26,763 nt of DNA. It comes from an uncultured Rikenellaceae bacterium (lineage in GTDB: Bacteria; Bacteroidota; Bacteroidia; Bacteroidales; Rikenellaceae). The DNA is taken from contig CASDWR010000077.1 in NCBI GenBank assembly GCA_949284665.1, positions 1 to 26,763 of the forward strand, written 5' to 3'. A model generated the notes under the pieces. The model had not been told where the DNA came from and did no database searches. It was given only the letters and a program-made list of their open reading frames with translations. Position numbers and translations under genes: made by a program. Shown here one piece after another: positions 18,793 to 26,212 of the stretch; position 1 is the first letter of the stretch, and every line of letters starts with the position of its first letter.

Positions 18793-21700
18793 CTATTCGG
18801 CATCGATGGTGGAAACGCCGAGTGTAATCTCTTCCAGCACATCCAGCAACACACGTACCGTTTCGAGTGCCGTGAAGATCGTCACATTGTTTTCTACCGC
18901 TGCCTGTCGTATTTCATAACCGTCGAGACGCGTATTGTGTTGATTGATGTCGATGGTGTTGATTACATAATTCACGTGTCCCCGACGCAAGGAGTCGATG
19001 ATCTCCGTACTTCCTTCACTCAATTTGTGAAGCAGACGGGTACGGATACCGTGCCGACGCAGGAAAGCTGCCGTCCCGGAAGTGGCTTCAATATTGAACC
19101 CCAAATCATAAAACCGCCGTACCAGCGGCAATGCACTCTCCTTATCCTTGTCGGCAATGGTCACAAAAATGGTTCCGTAATTGGCCACCGTCATCCCCGA
19201 CGACTGGAGAGCTTTGTACAAGGCTCTCGTAAGTTTGTTGTCGTAACCGATCGCCTCACCCGTCGATTTCATCTCGGGCGAGAGATAGGATTCCATCCCT
19301 CGAATCTTGGCAAACGAAAATGCCGGCACTTTCACGAACCAGCGGTTCTTCTCTTTCCCGTACACCTCCGTAAATCCCTGGCTTCGCAACGAGTGCCCCA
19401 AAATAACCTGTGTGGCGATATGGGCCATGGGGACTCCCGTCGACTTGGACAGGAAAGGAACCGTACGCGACGACCGTGGATTGACTTCGATTACATAGAC
19501 TTTCTCCTGCTGATCAACAATAAACTGGATGTTGTACAAACCTACGATTCCGATTTCCAGTCCCAATCGGACCGTATAGTCGAGAATGGTCTCCTTCACC
19601 TTTCCCCCGACGCTGAAGGTAGGATATACACTGATACTGTCTCCGGAGTGGATCCCCGTCTTCTCGACATGTTCCATAATACCGGGGACGAACACATCTT
19701 TCCCGTCACAAATGGCATCCACTTCCAACTCTTTACCCTGAATGTACTTATCCACCAGCACCGGCTGATCGACATTGATCTCAACCGCTGTTTGGAGATA
19801 GCGTCTGAGGGCCTCTTCATTGCTCACAATCTGCATCGCCCGACCACCGAGCACATAACTCGGACGTACCAATACCGGATAACCGATCCGCTGTGCAGCT
19901 CTTACTCCCGCCTCGATATCGGTCACCGCTTCGGCCTGTGGTTGAGGAATACCCAATTGTGTCATGATTCGTTCGAAGCATCCGCGATCTTCGGCGTTGC
20001 GGATGGCCTGTACGTCGGTCCCGATAATCGGAACTCCGAGTCGATGAAGCGGTTCCGCCAGATTGATTGCGGTCTGACCGCCCAACGATACCACGATACC
20101 CAACGGCTTCTCCAGACGAACTACATTCATTACATCCTCCACTGTAAGCGGTTCGAAATAGAGCTTGTCGCTGGTCGTATAATCGGTCGAAACGGTCTCG
20201 GGATTGTTGTTGATAATGATCGCCTCATACCCCGCCTCACGGATCGACCAGATCGCATGTACCGTAGAGTAGTCGAATTCGACCCCCTGGCCGATTCGGA
20301 TCGGACCCGAACCGAGCACCACGATTTTTTCCCGATCGCTGACTAACGATTCATTTTCTTCCTCGTAGGTCGAATAGAAGTAGGGGACATACGTACTGAA
20401 CCCACCTGCGCATGAATCGATCATCTTGTATACCGGGAAAATTCCGAACTGTTCCCGCATCCGATAAATGTCCTGCTCGTCCATACCCCATACCTGACCG
20501 ATGTACTTGTCGCTGAATCCCATCTTTTTCGCTTCACGCAACGTTTCGGGATCCCGGGGCGACGATGCCACCTGTTTCTCGAACTCTACAATATTGCGGA
20601 ACTTTTCCAAGAAAAGCATGTCGATTTTCGTACGGCTGTATATCAGGGTCAGATCCACCCCATTGCGGATCAATTGTGCAATGGCGTAAAGACGATCGTC
20701 CGTCCCTTCGCGGATGTAATCGAGCATCAGGTCATCGCTCATGGCATCGAACTTCCGGTGGTGTATGTGACAGACTCCCGTTTCCAACGAGCGTACCGCC
20801 TTCAACAGACTCTCTTCGAAAGTACGTCCGATACTCATCACCTCCCCCGTCGCCTTCATCTGGGTCCCCAACTTGTTGGAGGCGTCACTGAACTTGTCAA
20901 AGGGGAAACGGGCAATTTTCGTCACTACATAGTCGATCGCAGGTTCGAAACTGGCCGGGAAATCCCCGATCCGGATTTCGTCGAGTGTCAATCCCACCGC
21001 CACCTTGGCACTTACCCGGGCAATCGGATACCCACTTGCTTTCGATGCCAATGCCGAAGAGCGTGACACTCGCGGGTTGACCTCAATCAGATAGTATCGG
21101 AACGAAAGCGGGTCGAGCGCAAACTGAATGTTGCACCCGCCTTCGATCTTGAGAGCACGGATTATCTTTAAGGCGCTGTTGCGCAACAACTGATACTCTC
21201 TGTCCGTAAGGGTCTGGCTCGGAGCCACTACAATCGAATCGCCCGTATGGATTCCCACCGGATCCACATTTTCCATACTGCAAATGGTGATGGCCGTGTC
21301 GTTGCTGTCGCGCATCACCTCGAACTCGATCTCCTTATATCCCTTGATACTCTTCTCCACCAATACCTGATGGGCCGGAGAAAGCATCAATGCGTTGCGC
21401 ATGAGTTCACCAAACTCCTCTTCGTTATCTGCGAAACCACCGCCCGTACCGCCCAACGTAAAGGCCGGGCGCAATACCACCGGATAACCGATTTTTGCTG
21501 CGGCTTCGAATCCTTCTTTCATGCTGCAGGCCACGAGCGACGGCAATACCGGTTCTCCCAACTCTTCGCACAGCTCCTTGAACAATTCTCGATCCTCAGC
21601 CCGCTCGATACTCTCGAACGATGTCCCCAGAATCTCCACCTGACACTCCTCGAGGATTCCTTTCCGGGCAAGCTGAACCGCCAGATTCAACCCTGTCTGG

Positions 21701-21975
21701 CCACCGAGACCGGGAACAATGGCATCGGGCCGCTCGTAACGGATAATCTTGGCCACATATTCCAAAGTCAACGGTTCCATATACACCTTGTCGGCAATAT
21801 GGGTATCTGTCATGATCGTTGCCGGGTTGGAATTTGCAAGGATCACTTCGTAACCCTCTTCTTTCAAGGCGAGACAGGCCTGTGTCCCCGCATAGTCAAA
21901 CTCGGCCGCCTGGCCGATTACGATCGGTCCCGAGCCGATCACCATTACTTTCTTTATATCGGTTCTCTTAGGCAT
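18793..21975 (-). CDS. carB: Carbamoyl phosphate synthetase, large subunit
   Basis: CarB makes carbamoyl phosphate from bicarbonate, ammonia and two ATP. The 1060 residues show the duplicated ATP-grasp architecture: the first half opens with VMVIGSGPIVIGQAAEFDYAG and carries PGLGGQTGLNLA, the second half repeats this with VVLGSGPIRIGQGVEFDYS and VSLGGQTAINLA. The last 130 or so residues form the methylglyoxal-synthase-like allosteric domain (NIEATSGTAAFL, then VNYVINT), where UMP and ornithine act in relatives. It overlaps carA by eight bases. Because CarA lacks its cysteine nucleophile, CarB may use free ammonia here. Confidence 0.97.
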   Translation of the reverse strand: MPKRTDIKKVMVIGSGPIVIGQAAEFDYAGTQACLALKEEGYEVILANSNPATIMTDTHIADKVYMEPLTLEYVAKIIRYERPDAIVPGLGGQTGLNLAVQLARKGILEECQVEILGTSFESIERAEDRELFKELCEELGEPVLPSLVACSMKEGFEAAAKIGYPVVLRPAFTLGGTGGGFADNEEEFGELMRNALMLSPAHQVLVEKSIKGYKEIEFEVMRDSNDTAITICSMENVDPVGIHTGDSIVVAPSQTLTDREYQLLRNSALKIIRALKIEGGCNIQFALDPLSFRYYLIEVNPRVSRSSALASKASGYPIARVSAKVAVGLTLDEIRIGDFPASFEPAIDYVVTKIARFPFDKFSDASNKLGTQMKATGEVMSIGRTFEESLLKAVRSLETGVCHIHHRKFDAMSDDLMLDYIREGTDDRLYAIAQLIRNGVDLTLIYSRTKIDMLFLEKFRNIVEFEKQVASSPRDPETLREAKKMGFSDKYIGQVWGMDEQDIYRMREQFGIFPVYKMIDSCAGGFSTYVPYFYSTYEEENESLVSDREKIVVLGSGPIRIGQGVEFDYSTVHAIWSIREAGYEAIIINNNPETVSTDYTTSDKLYFEPLTVEDVMNVVRLEKPLGIVVSLGGQTAINLAEPLHRLGVPIIGTDVQAIRNAEDRGCFERIMTQLGIPQPQAEAVTDIEAGVRAAQRIGYPVLVRPSYVLGGRAMQIVSNEEALRRYLQTAVEINVDQPVLVDKYIQGKELEVDAICDGKDVFVPGIMEHVEKTGIHSGDSISVYPTFSVGGKVKETILDYTVRLGLEIGIVGLYNIQFIVDQQEKVYVIEVNPRSSRTVPFLSKSTGVPMAHIATQVILGHSLRSQGFTEVYGKEKNRWFVKVPAFSFAKIRGMESYLSPEMKSTGEAIGYDNKLTRALYKALQSSGMTVANYGTIFVTIADKDKESALPLVRRFYDLGFNIEATSGTAAFLRRHGIRTRLLHKLSEGSTEIIDSLRRGHVNYVINTIDINQHNTRLDGYEIRQAAVENNVTIFTALETVRVLLDVLEEITLGVSTIDAE

Positions 21976-23056
21976 GTGCGTGTTCCTCCATCATTTTAAT
22001 GAACTTGTCGAATAAATAACCCGTATCCTGCGGACCCGGGGCGCTCTCGGGATGGAACTGGACCGCACAAATCCGATCCGCAACACATTCCACACCTTCG
22101 GCCGTACCATCGAAAAGATCGAGATGGGTAAGCGTAAGCCCTGTCCCCACCAACGAATCGGAATCAACGGCATAGCGGTGATTCTGCACGGCCATTTCAA
22201 TTTTGCCGGTCCGGAGATCTCTTACGGGACGGCTACCGCAACAACCGAACTTCATCTTATATACTTTTGCCCCGTAAGCGAGTGCGATGATCTGATATCC
22301 GAGTGATAGGCCGAAGATAGGCAACCGGCCTTTCAACCGACGAACCGCCTCGATCGCCTCGACCGCGCACTCCGGATTCCCCGGGCCACTGGAAACGAGC
22401 AATCCGTCCGGACGAAAAGAGAGAATCTCTTCCGTAGTCGCATCATAGGGAACTACCGTTACATTACACCCTTTGGCATTGAGACGACGAATGACGTTGT
22501 ACTTGATTCCGCAATCGACCGCCACTACATCGAAACGGTGATTCGGTGTACGCGACATCCAACGTTTCCGACAACTCACGCGTGAAACCGCATCTGTCGG
22601 CACCGGTGTTTCCGCAATGATTTTCAAAGCATCATCCCGGGATTTGTCTACATCGGCTATGAGTACCCGCTGGCTCCCTTCATCGCGGATGATCCGAGTC
22701 AGCTGACGGGTATCGATCCCGCTGATGGCCGGAATTCCGCACTCTTCCAATACCTCGCCGAGTGTTTTGGTATAACGAAAATTGCTCGGTGTGTCGTTGT
22801 ATTCGCGAACCACCAATCCGCCGAGCGACGGAAATTTGGTTTCATAGTCTTCGTCCGTGATTCCGTAGTTGCCGATCAGCGGGTAGGTCATCACCACCAT
22901 CTGATCGGTATAGGCGGGATCGGAAACGATCTCCTGATAACCGACCATGGAAGTATTGAAAACCAGCTCGTTTACCGCTTCCCGATCTGCTCCGAAACCA
23001 TAGCCGTAAAATTCCAGTCCGTTTTCCAGGACGATTTTTTTCGTAAAAGGTTTCAT
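21968..23056 (-). CDS. carA: Carbamoyl phosphate synthetase small subunit with degenerate glutaminase site
   Basis: CarA normally hydrolyses glutamine and passes ammonia to CarB. The 362 residues and overall layout are normal: the N-terminal CarA-specific domain (LVFNTSMVGYQEIVSDPAYTDQ spans 31-52) and a C-terminal class I glutaminase fold. The nucleophile motif GICLGHQ reads GLSLGYQ, so the catalytic Cys is Ser251 (codon TCA at 22304-22306), and the His after it is Tyr254. The next conserved block KFGHRGANHPV is shortened to KFGCCGSRPV (269-278), and Arg294 replaces Gly in QNHGY. His335 and Glu337 of the triad remain. The glutaminase is probably dead while the subunit is kept. Overlaps pyrC (ATGA) and carB. 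Confidence 0.95.
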   Translation of the reverse strand: MKPFTKKIVLENGLEFYGYGFGADREAVNELVFNTSMVGYQEIVSDPAYTDQMVVMTYPLIGNYGITDEDYETKFPSLGGLVVREYNDTPSNFRYTKTLGEVLEECGIPAISGIDTRQLTRIIRDEGSQRVLIADVDKSRDDALKIIAETPVPTDAVSRVSCRKRWMSRTPNHRFDVVAVDCGIKYNVIRRLNAKGCNVTVVPYDATTEEILSFRPDGLLVSSGPGNPECAVEAIEAVRRLKGRLPIFGLSLGYQIIALAYGAKVYKMKFGCCGSRPVRDLRTGKIEMAVQNHRYAVDSDSLVGTGLTLTHLDLFDGTAEGVECVADRICAVQFHPESAPGPQDTGYLFDKFIKMMEEHAHA

Positions 23057-24390
23057 ATCATTCGTTTCAATTTATCATCAAACTCTTCCGCCGCATACAC
23101 CGTCCGCCCGTTCACGAGCGTCAACACACTGCATCCTTGTACCTGCATGCCGGCAAATGGCGTACTGCGGCCCTTCGACCGGAACGTATCCGGATCAATC
23201 ACATATTTCCGATTGAAATCGAGGACTGTCACATCGGCCGATTCCCCCGACTGCAAGGCCCCGCCGATTCCGAACAAACATCTCGGAGCTGCACTCATCA
23301 ATTCCACCATACGTTCTTCGGGAATAAACCCTTTCATCACCAACCCGGTATAAATTATCGGAACCGCCGTTTCCAAACCCACGATTCCCATGGCACTGCC
23401 AGCAAGTCCACGCGACTTTTCGGCTGCCGTATGAGGAGCATGGTCGGTCGCGATCACATCGATCGTACCGTCAACTACCCCTGCAATCAAGGCCTCCCGA
23501 TCCGCACGACTACGGATCGGAGGATTCATTTTGAAACGTCCGTCCTCCTGCAAATCTTCATCGCAAAGAATCAGGTAATGGGGAGCCGTCTCGCATGTTA
23601 CGCCAATCCCTGCCGCTTTAGCTTTCCGGATAATCTCCACGCTCTCCTTGGTCGAAACATGACACACGTGATAACGACATCCGGTCCGGGCTGCCAGTTC
23701 GACGTCGCGGGCAACCTGTCGCCATTCGCTTTCCGAACATATCCCACGATGACCGTGTTCCCGAGCGTACACACCGTCGTGAATATAGCCCCCGCGCAAC
23801 AATTCGTTCTCTTCACAATGGGCCACAATCGGTTTGCCGCACCGTGCCGCACGCCGCATCGCCTCCTCCATCAGAGCGGCATCCTGTACTCCTCGGCCGT
23901 CATCCGAAAATCCGACTACCGAAGCGCACAGTGCCTCGAAATCGACCAACTCTCCGTATCCTTTTTGCCCCCGCGTAATACAACCATACGGAAGCACCTT
24001 TACGACAGCTTCCCGGTGAATCTTTTCCAACTCCACGCCCAGGGATTCCGGGGAGTCGGGAGCAGGATCGAGATTCGGCATTGCACAAACCGTTGTAAAA
24101 CCTCCGTGCGCTGCAGCCTCCGTCCCCGTACGAATCGTCTCTTTGGCCGGGAAACCGGGTTCGCGCAAATGCACATGCACATCAACCAGTCCGGGTATCA
24201 CACGACAACCCCGAACGTCGAATACCTCGTCTTCCTCTCGGGGGAAAATCCCCGGAGCCACCGTTTCGATTCTCTCTCCGACAATCGACACGTCGGCATC
24301 GATGAATTTCCCATCCCGATAAACCGTGCCTCCTTTCAATACCTTGCGCTTACGCTCCCTCTCCTTCCCGCCGATCGACGACGCAGACAA
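23053..24390 (-). CDS. pyrC: Dihydroorotase, class I
   Basis: PyrC cyclises carbamoyl aspartate to dihydroorotate. From the TTG at 24390 it has 445 residues. Metal ligands are visible: His72 and His74 in DVHVHLREPG, His191 in HCEEN, His244 in CHVST, and Asp316 in ATDHAPH; Asp163 lies in FSDDGRG. The family N-terminus should begin near VLKGGTVY (residues 17-24). No ATG lies between the upstream terminator and this point, so the start must be non-ATG: TTG at 24390, which adds a basic KERERKRK stretch, or TTG at 24339. It overlaps carA by four bases and is the first structural gene of the pyrimidine operon. Confidence 0.92.
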   Translation of the reverse strand: MSASSIGGKERERKRKVLKGGTVYRDGKFIDADVSIVGERIETVAPGIFPREEDEVFDVRGCRVIPGLVDVHVHLREPGFPAKETIRTGTEAAAHGGFTTVCAMPNLDPAPDSPESLGVELEKIHREAVVKVLPYGCITRGQKGYGELVDFEALCASVVGFSDDGRGVQDAALMEEAMRRAARCGKPIVAHCEENELLRGGYIHDGVYAREHGHRGICSESEWRQVARDVELAARTGCRYHVCHVSTKESVEIIRKAKAAGIGVTCETAPHYLILCDEDLQEDGRFKMNPPIRSRADREALIAGVVDGTIDVIATDHAPHTAAEKSRGLAGSAMGIVGLETAVPIIYTGLVMKGFIPEERMVELMSAAPRCLFGIGGALQSGESADVTVLDFNRKYVIDPDTFRSKGRSTPFAGMQVQGCSVLTLVNGRTVYAAEEFDDKLKRMI

Positions 24391-24419
24391 AAAAGAAGGG
24401 TAACCCGAAAGTTACCCTT
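24389..24419 (-). terminator. Attenuator terminator between the pyr promoter and pyrC
   Basis: AAGGGTAAC (24419-24411) pairs perfectly with GTTACCCTT (24404-24396) around the loop TTTCGG, giving nine base pairs with a possible extra wobble pair closing a UUCG loop. The minus-strand tail then reads C and six Ts (24395-24389), running into the TTG start codon of pyrC. The position after the promoter and before the first gene makes it an attenuator. It could stop most transcripts unless blocked by a translating ribosome. Confidence 0.82.
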
Positions 24420-24525
24420 AAAAAACAATTATCGAAAATCCGAGAGCGGTACGGCCTTCACGACCGATATAATGGTGCGATTGCACATTGCGGACAATCC
24501 GTTTACAACTGCTCGTCGGAATCAT
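24418..24525 (-). CDS. Probable pyr operon leader peptide, 35 codons
   Basis: An ATG at 24525, preceded by the purine-rich GAAAGGGAAAGAG, opens a 35-codon frame ending in Phe and TAA at 24420-24418. The stop codon overlaps the first bases of the attenuator stem, and a second in-frame TAA lies inside the stem. The last codons are very U-rich (FSIIVF, containing six Ts in a row), where a polymerase would stall when UTP is low. This layout is that of enterobacterial pyrBI leader control. A 5-bp hairpin (24466-24462 with 24456-24452) upstream could act as a pause site. The frame is the same as pyrC. The peptide itself has no relatives I recognise. Confidence 0.55.
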   Translation of the reverse strand: MIPTSSCKRIVRNVQSHHYIGREGRTALGFSIIVF

Positions 24526-24548
24526 CTCTTTCCCTTTCAATCCGGGCA

Positions 24549-24579
24549 CAAAGGTACGGATTTTATATCGGCCATCAAA
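24549..24579 (-). promoter_or_regulatory. Bacteroidota-type promoter of the pyrimidine operon
   Basis: On the minus strand TTTG (24579-24576) is followed after exactly 19 bases by TACCTTTG (24556-24549), a full match to the -33/-7 pattern of the Bacteroidota housekeeping sigma factor. Transcription would start near 24541-24544, about 17 bases before the leader ATG. It lies in the 306-base nth-pyrC gap; between it and nth (24580-24696) I see only A/T-rich sequence and a weak 4-bp hairpin. Confidence 0.82.
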
Positions 24580-24696
24580 ATTTTTCGGCTATTTTTCACC
24601 CGCATCCGGGAAGAAAAAAGGACCCCGACAGGAAAAAGTAGTCGAGAGTTTCCACCAACGGTATCATCAGCCGAGAATCGGTGAATTCGGTTGCGG

Positions 24697-25347
24697 TCAA
24701 TCCCCGCTGCCCGATCGGGCAGCGAACTCCTTGCACCACTCAGAAATGCCGCATTCACCGCATCGCGGATTACGGGCCGTACACACGTAACGTCCGTGAA
24801 GGATGAGCCAATGATGTGCTACAGGGAGCAGATGAGCGGGAATATGCCGTGTAAGTTGTTGTTCGGTTTGCAAAGGAGTTTTGGCTCCACGCGTCAAACC
24901 GATCCGACGCGAAACCCGGAACACATGAGTATCGACCGGCATCACGTATTTGTTGTATATTACCGCTCCTACTACATTGGCCGTCTTACGACCCACACCG
25001 GGAAGTGTCTGGAGCAAGGCTATATCATCGGGAACCTGTCCGCCGAAATCGGCAACCAGTTTCCGGGACATGGCTGCCAAATGTTTTGCCTTGTTGTTCG
25101 GGTACGAAATGCTCCTTATGTATGGGAATATCTCCTCTACGGTCGCGTCCGCCATTGCTTCGGGGGTCGGAAACCGCTCGAAAAGCGCCGGTGTTGTCAT
25201 ATTGACCCGCCGGTCCGTACACTGTGCGGATAAGATGACCGCCACCAATAATTGAAACGGATTGTCATAATGCAATTCGCTTTCGGCAACGGGCATATGT
25301 TCCGAAAACCATTCGATTACCCCTTTGTAACGTGCTTCGATTCTCAT
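24697..25347 (-). CDS. nth: Endonuclease III
   Basis: Nth removes oxidised pyrimidines from DNA and cuts the resulting abasic site, the first step of base excision repair. The 216 residues are normal. LLVAVILSAQCTD at 33-45 opens the fold; the helix-hairpin-helix LPGVGRKTANVV at 115-126 contains the catalytic Lys121, and Asp139 lies in PVDTHVFRV. The C-terminus holds the [4Fe-4S] cluster pattern Cys189-X6-Cys196-X2-Cys199-X5-Cys205. It lies downstream of a strong terminator, so it probably has its own promoter, which I could not pinpoint. It is a separate unit from the pyr operon. Confidence 0.97.
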   Translation of the reverse strand: MRIEARYKGVIEWFSEHMPVAESELHYDNPFQLLVAVILSAQCTDRRVNMTTPALFERFPTPEAMADATVEEIFPYIRSISYPNNKAKHLAAMSRKLVADFGGQVPDDIALLQTLPGVGRKTANVVGAVIYNKYVMPVDTHVFRVSRRIGLTRGAKTPLQTEQQLTRHIPAHLLPVAHHWLILHGRYVCTARNPRCGECGISEWCKEFAARSGSGD

Positions 25348-25412
25348 GACAACAACTCTTCAGGTTTCTGTCTTACTCTCTTTTTCGATTTCGGAAACCC
25401 ATACATTACCAT
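25344..25412 (-). CDS. Possible 22-codon upstream ORF coupled to nth
   Basis: An ATG at 25412 opens a 22-codon Lys/Arg-rich frame (FPKSKKRVRQKPEE at residues 6-19) whose TGA overlaps the nth ATG as ATGA. Such an overlap is typical of translational coupling. The peptide matches nothing I know, no clear Shine-Dalgarno is seen, and chance cannot be excluded. Confidence 0.25.
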   Translation of the reverse strand: MVMYGFPKSKKRVRQKPEELLS

Positions 25413-25534
25413 CTGGTTTCTCCCGTTTTTATTTTGTCCAATACGGGCTCCCTATCTTTTGTCGATCCATCCGGCAGCCCCACAAGAGGACTCCACCTTT
25501 CTCTCCCCGTACTCTTTATTTTCCGCGGGTTTGC

Positions 25535-25575
25535 AAATACGACAGATCGTCCTGGCAGGACGATCTGTCGTATTT
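25535..25575 (-). terminator. Perfect 19-bp inverted repeat terminator after the lipoprotein gene
   Basis: Bases 25535-25553 and 25557-25575 are perfect inverted copies around a 3-base loop. A/T-rich ends give a T-run on either strand, so it may act in both directions, although no gene on the plus strand is visible. It sits 51 bases past the lipoprotein stop and separates that gene from nth. The remainder of the gap (25413-25534) shows nothing recognisable. Confidence 0.85.
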
Positions 25576-25625
25576 TTCATTCTCTTAATCGGAATTTTCC
25601 GCTATAGAAAATTCTCTTTTGCCTG

Positions 25626-26063
25626 CTATCGACTCTGGATCGTAACATCCAACGAAATTCCCAGTTGAATCTGGAACAACAGATCCATCTTTCCGGCCTT
25701 GATCGTTCCACTCAACTTACCGCTGCCTGTCCCCATACCTGCCACTTCAACAGGGCCATCATAACTTACGGAAACATCACCTTCGCTGCCCGATACGGAG
25801 ATTCCACTCAAAGAGATCGGAATCGTTGCCTGCCCGATCATGAATCCGGACAAATCGACCTTGATCGTATTTTCGCTTTCGGCAGTCACCTGTACCGTTG
25901 CAGGAGATGGTTCTACACCGGTATAAGAAATATTCACTTCATACGAGCCCTCTACGCTCTGAGCAAGGGATTTCGTCTCTTCATCCTTGTCCTTGTCACA
26001 AGCAGTGAACAGCATGCACACAGGCAAAGCCAAGGCGCAGCACATCAACATTAATTTTTTCAT
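25626..26063 (-). CDS. Small calycin-like beta-barrel lipoprotein
   Basis: A 145-residue secreted protein of unknown function. MKKLMLMCC begins a lipoprotein signal peptide with a hydrophobic core and a lipobox ending at Cys22 (LFTAC). The mature start CDKDKDEE is rich in acid, similar to the export signal that sends Bacteroidota lipoproteins to the cell surface. The rest is a run of alternating strands: GSYEVNISYTG, ATVQVTAESENTIKVDLSGFMIG and GKLSGTIKAGKMDLLFQIQLG, resembling the calycin-like small domains common in gut Bacteroidales. I start at 26063 because it gives the signal peptide; the open frame extends to 26216 without signal-like sequence. It stands alone between two terminators. 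Confidence 0.85.
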   Translation of the reverse strand: MKKLMLMCCALALPVCMLFTACDKDKDEETKSLAQSVEGSYEVNISYTGVEPSPATVQVTAESENTIKVDLSGFMIGQATIPISLSGISVSGSEGDVSVSYDGPVEVAGMGTGSGKLSGTIKAGKMDLLFQIQLGISLDVTIQSR

Positions 26064-26146
26064 TGTCAATTCAATTTTTTTCTTCGTTAAACAAATCGTA
26101 TTCGATATTCTTTTATCTACTCTACCGGCATTCTCTTCGATCCGAC

Positions 26147-26172
26147 AAAAACTCCTGTACAGTCCATACAGG
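26147..26172 (-). terminator. Likely terminator of the helicase gene
   Basis: CCTGTA (26154-26159) pairs with TACAGG (26167-26172) around a 7-base loop, and five Ts follow two to three bases later on the minus strand. It lies 41 bases past the helicase stop. The stem is only 6 bp, so strength is moderate. Confidence 0.5.
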
Positions 26173-26212
26173 TCAGCCCTCCGTCCCCTCAATCGATTTT
26201 CCACGACTTCGG

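Noticed and set aside
18523..20346. 607-codon open frame on the plus strand
   Set aside because: It runs antisense to carB and pyrK, which are unmistakable, and its translation shows no recognisable domain. High-GC third positions in the real genes create such shadows.
23137..24684. 515-codon open frame on the plus strand
   Set aside because: Antisense to pyrC and its leader, with no family motifs and no promoter or ribosome site; treated as a shadow.
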